Positions 9,440-19,122 of a stretch of 43,920 bases of DNA are shown in pieces. Numbering within the stretch: the stretch's first letter is position 1; each line of letters starts with the position of its first letter. The notes beneath the pieces were generated by a model that saw nothing but the letters and a program-made list of their open reading frames with translations, did not search any database and was not told the origin of the DNA. This DNA comes from Actinophytocola sp. (GTDB lineage: Bacteria > Actinomycetota > Actinomycetes > Mycobacteriales > Pseudonocardiaceae), in assembly GCA_009377395.1 (NCBI GenBank), contig WHUB01000031.1, positions 1 to 43,920 of the forward strand, written 5' to 3'. Position numbers and translations under genes: made by a program.

Positions 9440-10407
9440 TGCTGGCTGCTGCCCCGAGCGGGCAGCAGGTGACCGGTGAACTGGCTCTCGTTCCCGACGA
9501 TCGACATGGACGCCTGGTCCCACACGCCGAACCGGGGGCTGATCTGGACGCCCTGCGCCGCCGCGATCGGCGCGAGCTGCTGCAGGCCGACCTGGTAGAG
9601 CAGCTGCGTCGGGAGCAACCTGCCGCCCGTGCTGTGCGGGATCGCGGACACCCGCCTGTCCTGGAGCAGCGCGACCAGCCACAGCGAGCCCTGCTGCGGG
9701 TTCGGCTGGATGACGACGACGGTGCCCTCGTTCGCGCTGAACAGCGGGCTCGCGGCGAGCATCGCCGACTGCGCCGATCCGGTCGTGGCCAGCTCGCGCA
9801 TCGAGACCGTCTGGTCGATCACCTCGGACCCGGCTTGCCGGGTGAGCTGCTCGGCACGGGCGGGGTGGGCGGCGATCCGCCTGCCGAGGGCGAGCGCCTC
9901 CTCGCTGGCGAGCGATCCGGGCGAGTCGCCGGAGACGTAGCCGCCGACGAAGTCGGCCGTGACCCGCTCCAGGTTGTACTGGCCGAGCTTGCCGAGCAGC
10001 ACGAAGTCACGGGCGAACTCGCGCACCCGGGAGGCCTGCACGCCGAACTGGGCAGGGGCCCGCGCGGCGCCACCGACCGACTGCATCAGGCTCTCGACCT
10101 CGCCGGCGTTCACCGTGATGTGGTGCCGCTTCGCCGCTTCCTGGATCAGCTCGTGGCGCACCCTGGACTGCACGATGTGGCGGGAAAGTTGGGACAGCTT
10201 CAACCGCCCCCGGCGTTCCATCTGCCGGATGGCCGGTTCGTTGTCGGACAGCCACTGCACCTCGGCCTGCACCGAGTCGAGCGAGATCCGCTCGTCGCCG
10301 ACGATCGCGGCGGCGCTGGCCCTGGCGGGGCCGCCGCCACATCCGGCGAGCACGACGGCGGTGGTCAGCACGGTGAACAGCAGCGCGACGCGGCGGATGA
10401 GGTCCAT
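9436..10407 (-). CDS. SurA N-terminal domain-like lipoprotein
   Basis: Predicted lipoprotein: signal peptide with lipobox VVLAGC (Cys23 from the ATG at 10407, which I prefer because it gives a compact signal peptide). The mature part resembles the SurA/PrsA chaperone N-terminal domain: IVGDERISLDSVQAEV, then a helical segment with LSRHIVQSRVRHELIQEAAKRHHITV. No parvulin PPIase domain is recognisable, so it may be a chaperone-like lipoprotein acting on secreted proteins. Precise role unknown. It lies between the DUF3048 gene and mazG, and its stop overlaps the mazG start by four bases. Confidence 0.8.
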   Translation of the reverse strand: MDLIRRVALLFTVLTTAVVLAGCGGGPARASAAAIVGDERISLDSVQAEVQWLSDNEPAIRQMERRGRLKLSQLSRHIVQSRVRHELIQEAAKRHHITVNAGEVESLMQSVGGAARAPAQFGVQASRVREFARDFVLLGKLGQYNLERVTADFVGGYVSGDSPGSLASEEALALGRRIAAHPARAEQLTRQAGSEVIDQTVSMRELATTGSAQSAMLAASPLFSANEGTVVVIQPNPQQGSLWLVALLQDRRVSAIPHSTGGRLLPTQLLYQVGLQQLAPIAAAQGVQISPRFGVWDQASMSIVGNESQFTGHLLPARGSSQQ

Positions 10408-10465
10408 CACACCGGGTACCTTCTCACAGCGTCGCGCCGCCCGGCGCACGGCCTGCCGGAATGTC

Positions 10466-10507
10466 GTGTCCCACGCTCAGGACGTTGTGTTCCACGCCGG
10501 AGCGGTC
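10466..10507 (+). repeat. 21-bp tandem repeat array C (two units)
   Basis: Two 21-bp units on the plus strand, antisense to both flanking genes. The first (10466-10486) starts GTGTCCCACGCTC and is close to consensus; the second (10487-10507) starts GTGTTCCACG and diverges after that. The array fills the gap between the DUF3048 gene and the SurA-like gene, and the DUF3048 stop codon (10506-10508 on this strand) overlaps its last two bases. Confidence 0.75.
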
Positions 10508-11504
10508 ACTTCGGGGCGAGGAACTTGGGGACGAGCAGGATCATGACACGGCCCTTGTCGAAGGGCACCCGCTTGCCGTTCTCGAGCCGGTAGGCCGTCT
10601 CCTGCTTGAGCTTCGGGCGGGACCACTGGGTGGCGTACGCCTTGCCGTCACGCAGCACGGTCGCCTCGCCCCTGCCGACGGTCTTGGCCACCGGCGACGC
10701 GGCGCCGCTGGCGTCCGAGACGCCCTTGCCGTCGCCGATCTTCACCTCTTGCACCACGACGGTGCTCGCCCCCAGCTGCCCGTGGCCGACCGTGGTGAGC
10801 GGGCGGCCGTCGAGGGTGATCATCCAGCTCTGTTTCTTCCCCGACCAGCGGAAGTCGTAGGACGCCGCCTGGAAGGACACGTGCAGGCGCTTGATGCGCT
10901 TGCCGCCCGCCGGCGCCTTCCCGAACAGCAGCGGCGACGGCACCGGCTTGGTCTTCGGCAGCTTGGCGGGGTTGACGAACAGGTTGTAGGGGCTCGTGCG
11001 ACCGGCCACCCGGTACCACGCGGACGGCTGGGTCGTCGGCGTCGCCTGGGAAAGCGGCGCCTTGTTGAGCAGCCCGTACACCTCCGGCGCGGCACCGGAG
11101 AAGGTCAGGATCGGCTGCTTGAGCTGCGCGAGCATCTGGATGTCCGTCTCGCGCGCACTGCGCACGGGACCGATGGCGCCGGGGCGCTTGCCCCAGAACA
11201 CCGCCGCCATCCGGGTGAGGCCGCCCTCGACCGGCTCGACGAAGATCAGGTTCGCCATCCGCAGGCCGACATGCGGCCGGGCGGCCGAGGTGTTGTCGAC
11301 CTTGACGACGAGGCCACGGGGCCACTGCGTCGGCCGGGGTGGTTCCGGCTTCTTCGACGTCGTGCTCGAGGTCGTCTGTGTCGGCATCACCACCGGTTCG
11401 GCCGATTCGTCGCTCCCGATGAACTGAAGCAGCACCAGCACCAGCGCGACGACGACGCCCGCGCCCAGTACGGCGATTCCGATTTCCCGCCATCGACGTG
11501 TCAC
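10506..11504 (-). CDS. DUF3048 (YerB-like) membrane-anchored protein
   Basis: A 332-aa protein with a short cytoplasmic N-terminus, one membrane anchor (about 9-28), a Thr/Ser/Pro linker and an extracellular DUF3048 domain from about residue 62. The domain opens with KVDNTSAARPHVGL and contains the family hallmark GPVRSARETD, and a C-terminal module has REATVLRDGKAY-like beta strands. The function of YerB/DUF3048 proteins is not established. The mfd gene lies 106 bp upstream on the same strand, and an array of 21-bp repeats follows the stop codon. Confidence 0.85.
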   Translation of the reverse strand: MTRRWREIGIAVLGAGVVVALVLVLLQFIGSDESAEPVVMPTQTTSSTTSKKPEPPRPTQWPRGLVVKVDNTSAARPHVGLRMANLIFVEPVEGGLTRMAAVFWGKRPGAIGPVRSARETDIQMLAQLKQPILTFSGAAPEVYGLLNKAPLSQATPTTQPSAWYRVAGRTSPYNLFVNPAKLPKTKPVPSPLLFGKAPAGGKRIKRLHVSFQAASYDFRWSGKKQSWMITLDGRPLTTVGHGQLGASTVVVQEVKIGDGKGVSDASGAASPVAKTVGRGEATVLRDGKAYATQWSRPKLKQETAYRLENGKRVPFDKGRVMILLVPKFLAPK

Positions 11505-11610
11505 GGGACCCTTGATACGTGCCTGATCGCTACGGAGTCAGCACGACACACCCTCACGGGGGATGGATCGGCTCACAAATTCATAACACTGGGTAGGCAA
11601 ATCGCCCAAT

Positions 11611-14600
11611 CTAGACCGACATCGACTCGAGGAACGTCGTGCACCAGTCGAGCAGGTCCTTGTTGATCAACGGCGGGGCGCCGATCCGCCCGCCCGCGGG
11701 GCCCTCGGTCGGGCGCGGCACCGCGACGGTGTTCGTCACCGACTTGTACACCGCCTTCGGGTAGAGCCGCTTGAGCCGCACCTGGGCCGAGTCGGCGAGC
11801 GACATCGGCGTGAACCGGATCATGTTGCCCTGACTGGTGACCTCGGTGACGCCCGCGGCCCGGCACACCTGCCGGAACGTGGCCACGTCGAGCAGCCGCA
11901 GCACCGGCGCGGGTGGCTGGCCGTAGCGGTCGACCAGCTCGTCGCGCACCGTGGCGAGCGCGTCGGCGTCGGTGGCCGCCGCGATCTTGCGGTACGCCTC
12001 CAGCCGCAACCGCTCCCCCGGCACGTAGTCGTGCGGGATGTGGGCGTCGACCGGCAGGTCGATGCGCACCTCGGCCGGGGCCTGCTCGCCGATCGACTCG
12101 GCGCCCGCGTGCTCGCGGAAGGCGTTGACCGCCTCGCCGACAAGCCGGACGTAGAGATCGAAGCCGACGCCCGCGATGTGGCCGGACTGCTCCGCGCCGA
12201 GGATGTTGCCCGCGCCCCGGATCTCCAGGTCCTTCATCGCCACCGCCATGCCCGCGCCCAGCTCGGTGTTCTGCGCGATGGTGGCGAGCCGGTCGTGCGC
12301 GGTCTCGGTCAGCGGCGTCTCACGGGGGTACAGGAAGTAGGCGTAGCCGCGCTCGCGCCTGCGCCCGACCCGGCCGCGCAGCTGATGCAGCTGCGCGAGG
12401 CCGAGCAGGTCGGCGCGCTCGACGATCAGCGTGTTGGCGGCGGCGATGTCGAGCCCGGTCTCGACGATGGTGGTGCAGACCAGGACGTCGTACTCGTGCT
12501 CCCAGAAGCCCTGGATGACCTTTTCCAGCTTGTCCTCGTTCCGCTGACCGTGTGCGGTGACCACCCGCGCCTCCGGCACCAGCTCGCGGATCCGCTTCGC
12601 CGCCTTCTCGATCGACGACACCCGGTTGTGCACGTAGAACACCTGGCCGTCACGCAGCAGCTCGCGGTGGATGGCGGCCGCGACCTGCTTGTCGTCGTAG
12701 CCACCGACGTAGGTCAGGATCGGGTGCCGTTCCTCCGGGGGCGTCAGGATGGTCGACATCTCCCTGATGCCCGCCAGGCTCATCTCCAGCGTGCGCGGGA
12801 TCGGCGTCGCCGACATCGTGAGCACGTCGACGTGCGTGCGCAGCGCCTTGATGTGCTCCTTGTGCTCTACGCCGAAGCGCTGCTCCTCGTCGACGATGAC
12901 CAGGCCGAGGTCCTTGTAGCGGATGCCGGTCTGCAACAGCCGGTGAGTGCCGATGACGATGTCGACCTCGCCGTCGGCGAGCCCGGCGAGGATCTGCTCG
13001 GCCTCGCGGGCGTCGGTGAACCGCGACAGCGTCTTGATGGTGACCGGGAAGGAGCCCATCCGGTCGGTGAAGGTGTTGTGGTGCTGCTGCGCGAGCAGCG
13101 TCGTCGGCACCAGCACCGCGACCTGCTTGCCGTCGGTGACCGCCTTGAACGCCGCCCGCACCGCGATCTCCGTCTTGCCGTAGCCGACGTCGCCGCAGAT
13201 CACGCGGTCCATCGGCACCTCGCGCCGCATATCGTCCTTGACCTCGTCGATGGCAGCGAGCTGGTCGATGGTCTCGACGAACGGGAACGCGTCCTCCAGC
13301 TCGGCCTGCCACGGCGTGTCGGCGCCGAACGCGTGGCCCGGCGCCGCCTGCCGCGCGGCGTACAGCTGCACCAGCTCGGCGGCGATCTCCTTGACCGCCT
13401 TGCGGGCCTTGGCCTTGGTGTTCTTCCAGTCCGACCCGCCGAGCCGGTTCAGCGACGGCAGCTCGCCGCCGACGTAGCGGGAGACCTCGTCGAGCTGATC
13501 GGTGGGCACGAACAGCCGATCGCCGGGATGTCCCCGCTTGGACGGCGCGTACTCGAGCACCAGGTACTCGCGGGTCGCGCCGCCGATGGTGCGCTGCGAC
13601 ATCTCGACGAAACGGCCGATGCCGTGCTGGTCGTGCACCACGTAGTCGCCCTGCTTGAGCGCGAGCGGGTCGACGGCGTTGCGCCTGCGCGACGGCATCT
13701 TCACGCCGAGGTCGCCGTCGCCACTGCCCGACGTGGTGGCGCGGCCGGTCAGGTCGGCCTCGCCGAGCACGACGAGCGCCGCCTCGGGCAGCACGAAGCC
13801 CTCGGTGACGGTGCCGGTGGTGACCGTGACGATGCCCGCCCTGGGGACGTCCGGCACGCCGTGCTCGGCGTGCGTCGCGGGCACCTCGGCGGCGGTGAGC
13901 TGCTCGACCGCCCGGTCGGCGGTGCCGGAACCTGCCACCACGAGCACGGCGGCGCCACCGGCGCTGGTGTGCGCGAGCAGCTCCTTGGCGGCCTGCTCGA
14001 TGTCGCCCCGGTAGGCGGGCGCGGCGTGGACGCCGCCGAGGTCGAGCACCCCGGCGGCTTCGGTGGTGAGCTGGCTCAGCGTCCACCACGACCTGCCGGT
14101 GTCGGTGGCGTGACTGCGAATCTCGTCGAGGTCGCGGTAGGCCGAGATGCCGAGGTCGAGCGGCGCCTGACCACCGTCGCCCGCCACATTCCAGGACGCC
14201 TCCAGGAACTCCTGCCCGGTGCGCACCAGGTCGGCGGCCCGCGAGCGGATCTTCTCGGGGTCGGCGAGCACGACGTGGCTGCCCTCGGGCATGGCGTCGG
14301 TGAGCAGGTCCAGCTTGCCGGGCAGCAGCACCGGGATCAGCGCCTCCATGCCCTCGCACGGAATGCCCTCGGCGAGCTTGCCGAGCATCTCGGCCAGTGC
14401 GGCGTCGGCCTCGTGCTGGGCCAGCAGCTCGGCGGCGCGCTGCTTGACGTCGGCGGTCAGCAGCAGCTCCCGGCAGGCGGGCGCGGTGACGGCGCTGATC
14501 TCCTCGGGCAGCGAGCGCTGGTCGGCGACGGCGAAGGTGCGGATCTCGCTGACCTCGTCGCCGAAGAACTCGACCCGGTACGGATGCGCCGCGGTGGGCG

Positions 14601-15207
14601 GGAAGACGTCGATGATGCCGCCGCGCACCGCGAACTCGCCACGCTTCTCCACCATGTCGACGCGGCTGTAGGCGAGGTCGACCAGCCGCGCGATCGTGTC
14701 CTCGAAGTCGAGCTCGCCGTCGACGACGAACTCGACCGGCGCGAGCGAGCCGAGCCCGGGCGCCATCGGCTGGATCAGGCTGCGCACGGCAGTGACGACC
14801 ACCCGCAGTCCGCCGTGGTCCGGCTGCGCGAGCCTGCGCAGGACCTCGAGCCGTCTGCCGACGGTGTCGGCGCGGGGCGAGAGGCGTTCGTGCGGCAGCG
14901 TCTCCCAGGACGGCAGCGCGGCGACGGCGTCGGGGCCGAGCAGGTCACCGACGGCGGCGGTCAGCAGCTCCATCTCCCGCCCGGTCGCCACCACGGCCAG
15001 CACCGGCCGGTCGGCGCCCTGCTGGGCGGCGAGCGCGGCGACGACGAGCTGGCGCGCGGTCGGCGGCCCCTGCAACTCCAGTTCGGGCGCCCCGGCGTGC
15101 TCGACGACGGCGGTGAGCGGCGGGGTCGGCAGGGTGGCGGCGAGAAGGCCAGACAGTGCAGCGGGCACGTCGTCCAGGGTACGGACGGGCGGATGCGGCC
15201 GGGGCAT
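11611..15207 (-). CDS. mfd: Transcription-repair coupling factor
   Basis: ATP-driven DNA translocase that removes RNA polymerase stalled at lesions and recruits UvrA. Full length at 1198 aa. An N-terminal UvrB-like domain is followed by the RNA-polymerase interaction domain (around [15 protein letters not shown]) and superfamily 2 helicase motifs GDVGYGKTE (about 670-678) and VDEEQRFG (about 769-776). Further motifs are [24 protein letters not shown] and QLRGRVGR, then the C-terminal UvrA-masking domain. The ATG at 15207 is the only reasonable start. It is divergent from the lipoprotein gene at 15257 with 49 bp between them. Confidence 0.97.
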   Translation of the reverse strand: MPRPHPPVRTLDDVPAALSGLLAATLPTPPLTAVVEHAGAPELELQGPPTARQLVVAALAAQQGADRPVLAVVATGREMELLTAAVGDLLGPDAVAALPSWETLPHERLSPRADTVGRRLEVLRRLAQPDHGGLRVVVTAVRSLIQPMAPGLGSLAPVEFVVDGELDFEDTIARLVDLAYSRVDMVEKRGEFAVRGGIIDVFPPTAAHPYRVEFFGDEVSEIRTFAVADQRSLPEEISAVTAPACRELLLTADVKQRAAELLAQHEADAALAEMLGKLAEGIPCEGMEALIPVLLPGKLDLLTDAMPEGSHVVLADPEKIRSRAADLVRTGQEFLEASWNVAGDGGQAPLDLGISAYRDLDEIRSHATDTGRSWWTLSQLTTEAAGVLDLGGVHAAPAYRGDIEQAAKELLAHTSAGGAAVLVVAGSGTADRAVEQLTAAEVPATHAEHGVPDVPRAGIVTVTTGTVTEGFVLPEAALVVLGEADLTGRATTSGSGDGDLGVKMPSRRRNAVDPLALKQGDYVVHDQHGIGRFVEMSQRTIGGATREYLVLEYAPSKRGHPGDRLFVPTDQLDEVSRYVGGELPSLNRLGGSDWKNTKAKARKAVKEIAAELVQLYAARQAAPGHAFGADTPWQAELEDAFPFVETIDQLAAIDEVKDDMRREVPMDRVICGDVGYGKTEIAVRAAFKAVTDGKQVAVLVPTTLLAQQHHNTFTDRMGSFPVTIKTLSRFTDAREAEQILAGLADGEVDIVIGTHRLLQTGIRYKDLGLVIVDEEQRFGVEHKEHIKALRTHVDVLTMSATPIPRTLEMSLAGIREMSTILTPPEERHPILTYVGGYDDKQVAAAIHRELLRDGQVFYVHNRVSSIEKAAKRIRELVPEARVVTAHGQRNEDKLEKVIQGFWEHEYDVLVCTTIVETGLDIAAANTLIVERADLLGLAQLHQLRGRVGRRRERGYAYFLYPRETPLTETAHDRLATIAQNTELGAGMAVAMKDLEIRGAGNILGAEQSGHIAGVGFDLYVRLVGEAVNAFREHAGAESIGEQAPAEVRIDLPVDAHIPHDYVPGERLRLEAYRKIAAATDADALATVRDELVDRYGQPPAPVLRLLDVATFRQVCRAAGVTEVTSQGNMIRFTPMSLADSAQVRLKRLYPKAVYKSVTNTVAVPRPTEGPAGGRIGAPPLINKDLLDWCTTFLESMSV

Positions 15208-15256
15208 CGGCCGGTCACCTCACACGGCCGGTTACCGGGTGTGCATGATGGGCGCC

Positions 15257-16456
15257 ATGGCACGCCGTATGACCGTCCTGCTGCTCACCGTGGCCACGTT
15301 CGTCGCGGCCTGTGCACCGACGCCACCGGAGCCGCCGCCGACGACGTCCGTCCCACCGGGCGGGCAGGAGGCAGCCGTCGGGTTCGAGGTCAGCGAGGTC
15401 GCGGGCGGGCTCGATCACCCTTGGGACATCGGGTTCCTGCCGGACGGCCGGGCGCTCGTCACCGAGCGGTCGGGCAGGCTGCGGCTGCTGTCGAGCGGGC
15501 AGCCCGGCGCCGAGATGCGCACGGTGCGGTCGGATTTCTCCGACGTGTACGCCGTGGGCGAGGGCGGCCTGATGGGGATCGCGATCCATCCCGACTTCGA
15601 GCGGTCGCGCGAGTTCACCACCTGCCAGACCCATCAGGTCGACGGCGAGCCGAAGGACGTGCGGCTGGTGACCTGGCGGCTCGCCGAGGACGGCAGCAGC
15701 GCACAGCGGGTCAAGCCGCTGGTGACCGGGTTGCCGCTCAATGAGAGCGGCAGGCACTCCGGGTGCAGGCCGGTGGTCACCAAGGACGGCGCGCTGCTGG
15801 TCGGCACCGGCGACGCAGCGGACCCGGACGTGGCGCAGGACAAGACCAGCCTCGGCGGCAAGGTGCTGCGGGTCGATCTCGAGACCGGCAAGGGGCTCGA
15901 CAACAACCCGTGGGCCGGCTCCGGCAACGCCAACACCCGGCGCATCGTCACCTACGGCCACCGCAACATCCAGGGCATCGCGGTGCAGCCCGGCACCGAC
16001 CGGATCTACACCGCCGAGCACGGGCCGGACGTCGACGACGAGGTCAACATGATCGAGTTCGGCCGCAACTACGGCTGGGATCCGTCGCAGGGCGGCACCC
16101 TCGACAGTTATGACGAGAGCGTGCCGATGACCGACCGCGACCGGTTCCCGCACGCGATGCGGGCCGCGTGGACGTCCGGCGACATGACGGAGGCGATCAG
16201 CGGCGCCACGTTCCTGTCCGGCGAACAGTGGGGCGCGTTCGACGGCGCGCTCGCGGTGGTCGCGCTCAAGGGATCGAAGCTGATCCTGCTGACCATCGGC
16301 AGCGAGGGGAACGCCATCGGCCGCACCGACCCGCCCGAGCTGGATGGCGAGTACGGCAGGCTGCGCGCCGCCCGCATCGGCCCCGACGGCGCGCTCTACA
16401 TCACCACCGACAACGGCGAGGACGACAAGGTGCTGCGGGTGACGCCGGAGGGGTGA
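15257..16456 (+). CDS. PQQ-type glucose/sorbosone dehydrogenase-like lipoprotein
   Basis: Secreted beta-propeller of the glucose/sorbosone dehydrogenase family. The signal peptide ends in a lipobox-like VAAC (Cys19 from the ATG at 15257), followed by a Pro/Thr-rich linker. Propeller landmarks: HPWDIGFLPDGRALVTER, GLMGIAIHPDF, the putative catalytic and calcium region GHRNIQGIAVQP, and AEHGPDVDDEVNMI ... NYGWD. In-frame ATGs at 15245 and 15248 are alternatives; no Shine-Dalgarno separates them. Many actinobacterial members bind no demonstrated PQQ, so the catalytic role is uncertain. Confidence 0.85.
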   Translation: MARRMTVLLLTVATFVAACAPTPPEPPPTTSVPPGGQEAAVGFEVSEVAGGLDHPWDIGFLPDGRALVTERSGRLRLLSSGQPGAEMRTVRSDFSDVYAVGEGGLMGIAIHPDFERSREFTTCQTHQVDGEPKDVRLVTWRLAEDGSSAQRVKPLVTGLPLNESGRHSGCRPVVTKDGALLVGTGDAADPDVAQDKTSLGGKVLRVDLETGKGLDNNPWAGSGNANTRRIVTYGHRNIQGIAVQPGTDRIYTAEHGPDVDDEVNMIEFGRNYGWDPSQGGTLDSYDESVPMTDRDRFPHAMRAAWTSGDMTEAISGATFLSGEQWGAFDGALAVVALKGSKLILLTIGSEGNAIGRTDPPELDGEYGRLRAARIGPDGALYITTDNGEDDKVLRVTPEG

Positions 16457-16495
16457 TCAGATGCTCGCTCCCCATTCCGGTGCCATGATGGACAC

Positions 16496-16807
16496 ATGCG
16501 GATCAGGACCGAGCTGAGCGTGGATGAGCGGGCCGTCGCCGACTTCTGTCAGCGGCACGGTGTCCGGCGTCTCGCGCTCTTCGGGTCTGTGCTGCGCGGC
16601 GACTTCGGCGAGAACAGCGACATCGACGTACTCGTCGAGTTCGCCCCGGGCAGCACACCAGGGCTGCTCACGGTCGCGGAGATGGAGTTCGAGCTCGGCT
16701 CGCTGCTGGGCGGCCGCGAGGTCGAGCTCCGCACGTACGAAGACCTAAGTCCCTACTTCCGCGACAGCGTTCAATCGACGGCGGTTCCGCTGTATGCCGC
16801 AGCCTGA
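16496..16807 (+). CDS. mntA: MntA-type minimal nucleotidyltransferase antitoxin
   Basis: A 103-aa minimal nucleotidyltransferase. The signature GS-x10-DxD is intact: GSV at about 31-33, ending in SDIDVLVEF. In characterised MntA/HepT modules this enzyme inactivates the HEPN toxin by transferring adenylyl groups to the Tyr of its RX4HXY motif. The partner reading frame begins inside this gene (ATG 16794, 14-bp overlap), the usual module architecture, but it is interrupted by an amber codon. The antitoxin itself shows no damage. Confidence 0.85.
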   Translation: MRIRTELSVDERAVADFCQRHGVRRLALFGSVLRGDFGENSDIDVLVEFAPGSTPGLLTVAEMEFELGSLLGGREVELRTYEDLSPYFRDSVQSTAVPLYAAA

Positions 16808-17138
16808 CGACGACATCCGCATCCGGCATCTGATCGAAGCCGCCACGAAGGCGGTCGAGTTCACGATCGGCCGCGACCGCGCCGCGCTGGACCGGGACGA
16901 GATGCTTCGGCTGGCGCTCACCAAGCTCGTCGAGATCGTCGGTGAAGCCGCCAAATAGGTCAGCGACGAGACCCGCCAAGCCCATCCCGATGTGCCGTGG
17001 TCGGCGGCGGCGCGCATGCGCGATCGCCTGATCCACCACTACTTCGACATCAACCTCGACATACTGTGGACGACCGTCACCGTCGATCTGCCGGACCTGC
17101 TCAAGGTAGTCCCGCACCCCGATCACCCACAGCCGTGA
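16794..17138 (+). pseudogene. hepT: HepT-type HEPN toxin (DUF86) interrupted by an in-frame TAG
   Basis: Translation from ATG 16794 gives 54 codons, then TAG at 16956-16958, then 59 further sense codons in the same frame to TGA at 17136-17138. The joined product (about 114 aa) is a complete DUF86/HEPN protein. Before the stop: ALTKLVEIVGEAAK; after it: VSDETRQAHPDVPW and the active-site region RDRLIHHY, with R76 and H81 of RX4HXY and Tyr83. Homologues commonly read GEAAK followed by one residue and then VSDET, so a single CAG-to-TAG change explains the break. As written the toxin is truncated before its catalytic residues and should be dead, unless the amber codon is suppressed or is a sequence error. 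Confidence 0.8.
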
Positions 17139-17157
17139 GCGCTCTTGGTGCGACGAC

Positions 17158-17361
17158 TCAGTCCCTCACCTCGACGTCGACCTCGGCCAGCTCCTGGCCT
17201 TCCGCAAGGTAGTCGTCTCGTACGGCCAGACCTCGGCGCGACTCATACTCGAAGAGCAGCACGGAGACGGTCTCGTCGAGCGATGCCCCGTTGAGCTCGG
17301 TCTCGGCGATCCGGGCCAGCCGGTCCCGGTTCTGTCGCGAGACGCGCACGGTCGACTGCAT
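17158..17361 (-). CDS. Orphan ribbon-helix-helix antitoxin-like protein
   Basis: A 67-aa protein starting MQSTVRVSRQNRDRLARIAE, with an N-terminal beta strand (STVRVS) and two helices that fit the ribbon-helix-helix DNA-binding fold, then an acidic tail. Such proteins are usually VapB-like antitoxins. No toxin gene follows: downstream on this strand is only the antisense of the broken HEPN gene. It starts 25 bp after the TetR stop on the same strand, so it may be read with the des-tetR pair. It could equally be a free-standing regulator. Confidence 0.6.
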   Translation of the reverse strand: MQSTVRVSRQNRDRLARIAETELNGASLDETVSVLLFEYESRRGLAVRDDYLAEGQELAEVDVEVRD

Positions 17362-17386
17362 GTCTCAAGTATGCGGTGCACGCCCC

Positions 17387-18064
17387 TCAAGACTCCGCAT
17401 CCAGCCGCAGTGTCGGCTTGTGCTCCAAATGGGACAGACCGTTCCATGCCAGGTTCACCAGCTGCGCCGCCACCTCGTCCTGCTTCGGCTTGCGGGCGTC
17501 GAGCCACCACTGCCCCGTCAGCGCGACCATGCCGACCAGCGCCTGCGAGTACATCGGCGCCAGCTTGACGTCGTAACCGCGCGCGGCGAACTGGTTGGCC
17601 AGGATGTGCTCGACCTGGCTCGCGATGTCGTTGAGCAGTGTGGAGAACGTGCCGGTCGCGCTCGCCACCGGCGAGTCCCGCACCAAGATCCGAAAGCCGT
17701 CGTGCGACTCGTCCACATAGCCGAGCAGCGCGACGGCCGCCTGCTCGAGCATCACCCTCGGGTGCCCGCCGTGCAGGCTCGAAACGATCCGGTCGAGCAG
17801 GATGTGGGTCTCCCGATCGACGACGACGGCATAGATGCCTTCCTTGCCACCGAAGTGCTCGTACACAACCGGCTTGGACACGTTCGCCCGATGCGCGATC
17901 TCCTCGATCGACGTGCCGTCGAAGCCCTTCTCCGCGAACAGCGCCTTGGCCACGTCGAGCAGTTGCTGCCTGCGCTCGGTGCCGGTCATGCGGACCCTGG
18001 TCACCGGGGCGGCGGGCCGTGTTCCTTTCGCGGCGGCCTTACGCGCGCGTCTCCTGCCTGCCAT
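17387..18064 (-). CDS. TetR family transcriptional regulator
   Basis: A 225-aa TetR repressor. A basic N-terminal tail (1-28) precedes the helix-turn-helix: RRQQLLDVAKALFAEKGFDG, then TSIEEIAHRANVSKPVVYEH (about 51-70) followed by FGGKEGIYAVV. The helical ligand-binding domain (80-215) is the one seen in the mycobacterial Rv1019 group. An internal ATG (residue 26, MTGTERR) is an alternative start. It sits 24 bp behind the desaturase gene on the same strand, which suggests it controls that operon, perhaps in response to an acyl-CoA; this is inference from context. Confidence 0.88.
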   Translation of the reverse strand: MAGRRRARKAAAKGTRPAAPVTRVRMTGTERRQQLLDVAKALFAEKGFDGTSIEEIAHRANVSKPVVYEHFGGKEGIYAVVVDRETHILLDRIVSSLHGGHPRVMLEQAAVALLGYVDESHDGFRILVRDSPVASATGTFSTLLNDIASQVEHILANQFAARGYDVKLAPMYSQALVGMVALTGQWWLDARKPKQDEVAAQLVNLAWNGLSHLEHKPTLRLDAES

Positions 18065-18088
18065 GCAGGCAGACTAACGCCGCGCCCG

Positions 18089-19045
18089 TCATTCGGTGTC
18101 GACGGCGAGCCGGGACAGCCGCTTGCTGCTCGGCCAGCGCACGTCGTGAGCCCAGCCGAACTTCTCGAACGTCCGGATCACCCGCGCCGAGATGTCGATC
18201 TGGCCGCGCTTGACGCCGTGTCGCGCCGACGTCGGGTCGGCGTGGTGCAGGTTGTGCCACGACTCACCGAGCGACAGGATCGCCAGCGGCCAGAAGTTCG
18301 CCGACCGGTCCCGCGAGGTGAACGGCCGCTCGCCGATCATGTGACACACCGAGTTGATCGACCACGTCACGTGGTGCAGCACGCACACCCGCACCAGACC
18401 GGCCCAGAAGAACGCCGTCACCGCGCCCCACAGCGACCAGCTCAGCAGTCCGCCGAGCACACCGGGCACCACGAGGCTGAGCAGCGTCCACAGCCAGAAG
18501 TACTTGTCGATCATCCGCATGTCGGGGTCTTTGGCCAGGTCGGGGGCGAACCGATCGATGTTGGTCGTGTCGCGGTGGAACAGCCAGCCCATGTGCGCGT
18601 GCCAGAACCCCTTCGCGATGGCCAGCGGCGACGTGCCGAACAGCCACGGCGAGTGCGGGTCACCCTCCCGGTCGGAGAACGCGTGGTGCCTGCGGTGGTC
18701 GGCGACCCAGGTCAGCAGCGGCCCCTGCACGGCGGTGCTGCCCGCGAGGGCGAGCGTGCGCCGCAGCCATCGCTTCGCCTTGAACGAGCCGTGCGTGAAG
18801 TAGCGGTGGAAGCCGACCGTGATCCCGGCCGCGGCGAAGAAGTAGAAGCCGGCGAACAGCCCGATGTCGACCCAGCTCAGCCCCCAGCCCCAGGCGACGG
18901 GCACGGCAGCGATCAGCGCGAGCAGCGGTGCCACCACCCCGAAGTACACCGCGACCTGGACCTTCATCGGACGCGGCCCGCCGAGGATGGGCTTGGGCCC
19001 CTTCCGTGCGGTTTCTCGCTCCTGCACCGTGGCCGTCATGCGCAT
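18089..19045 (-). CDS. Stearoyl-CoA delta-9-type fatty acid desaturase
   Basis: Integral-membrane acyl-CoA desaturase that introduces a cis double bond, usually delta-9, and so adjusts membrane fluidity. The three histidine boxes that hold the di-iron centre are intact: HRYFTH (80-85), HRRHH (117-121) and HNLHH (264-268). Hydrophobic segments lie at about 30-50, 58-78 and two in 175-230. The start is ATG 19045 or, with better spacing to an upstream GGAAGGCGG, ATG 19039. It probably heads an operon with the TetR gene. The upstream region carries inverted repeats suitable for TetR binding. Electron donors are not encoded nearby. Confidence 0.93.
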   Translation of the reverse strand: MRMTATVQERETARKGPKPILGGPRPMKVQVAVYFGVVAPLLALIAAVPVAWGWGLSWVDIGLFAGFYFFAAAGITVGFHRYFTHGSFKAKRWLRRTLALAGSTAVQGPLLTWVADHRRHHAFSDREGDPHSPWLFGTSPLAIAKGFWHAHMGWLFHRDTTNIDRFAPDLAKDPDMRMIDKYFWLWTLLSLVVPGVLGGLLSWSLWGAVTAFFWAGLVRVCVLHHVTWSINSVCHMIGERPFTSRDRSANFWPLAILSLGESWHNLHHADPTSARHGVKRGQIDISARVIRTFEKFGWAHDVRWPSSKRLSRLAVDTE

Positions 19046-19084
19046 TCCGCCTTCCGTTTCGCGTACCGCTCCTACCTACGGTGG

Positions 19085-19122
19085 CGTAACTTACGGTACC
19101 GGACGGGTGACGGCTTCCGGTA
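19085..19122 (-). promoter_or_regulatory. Candidate TetR operator region of the desaturase operon
   Basis: Two symmetrical motifs lie 40-77 bp upstream of the desaturase start. CGTAACTTACG (19085-19095) is a perfect 5-bp inverted repeat around one base. TACCGGA (19097-19103) and TCCGGTA (19116-19122) form an inverted repeat with a 12-bp spacer. CGGTACCG (19094-19101) is itself palindromic and overlaps both. The neighbouring TetR protein is the obvious candidate ligand; which motif it uses is not decidable here. Confidence 0.5.

Noticed and set aside
12031-15744. Very long plus-strand open frame opposite mfd
   Set aside because: It is an antisense shadow caused by high GC; its product is Arg/Gly/Ala-rich low complexity, while mfd on the other strand has all family motifs.
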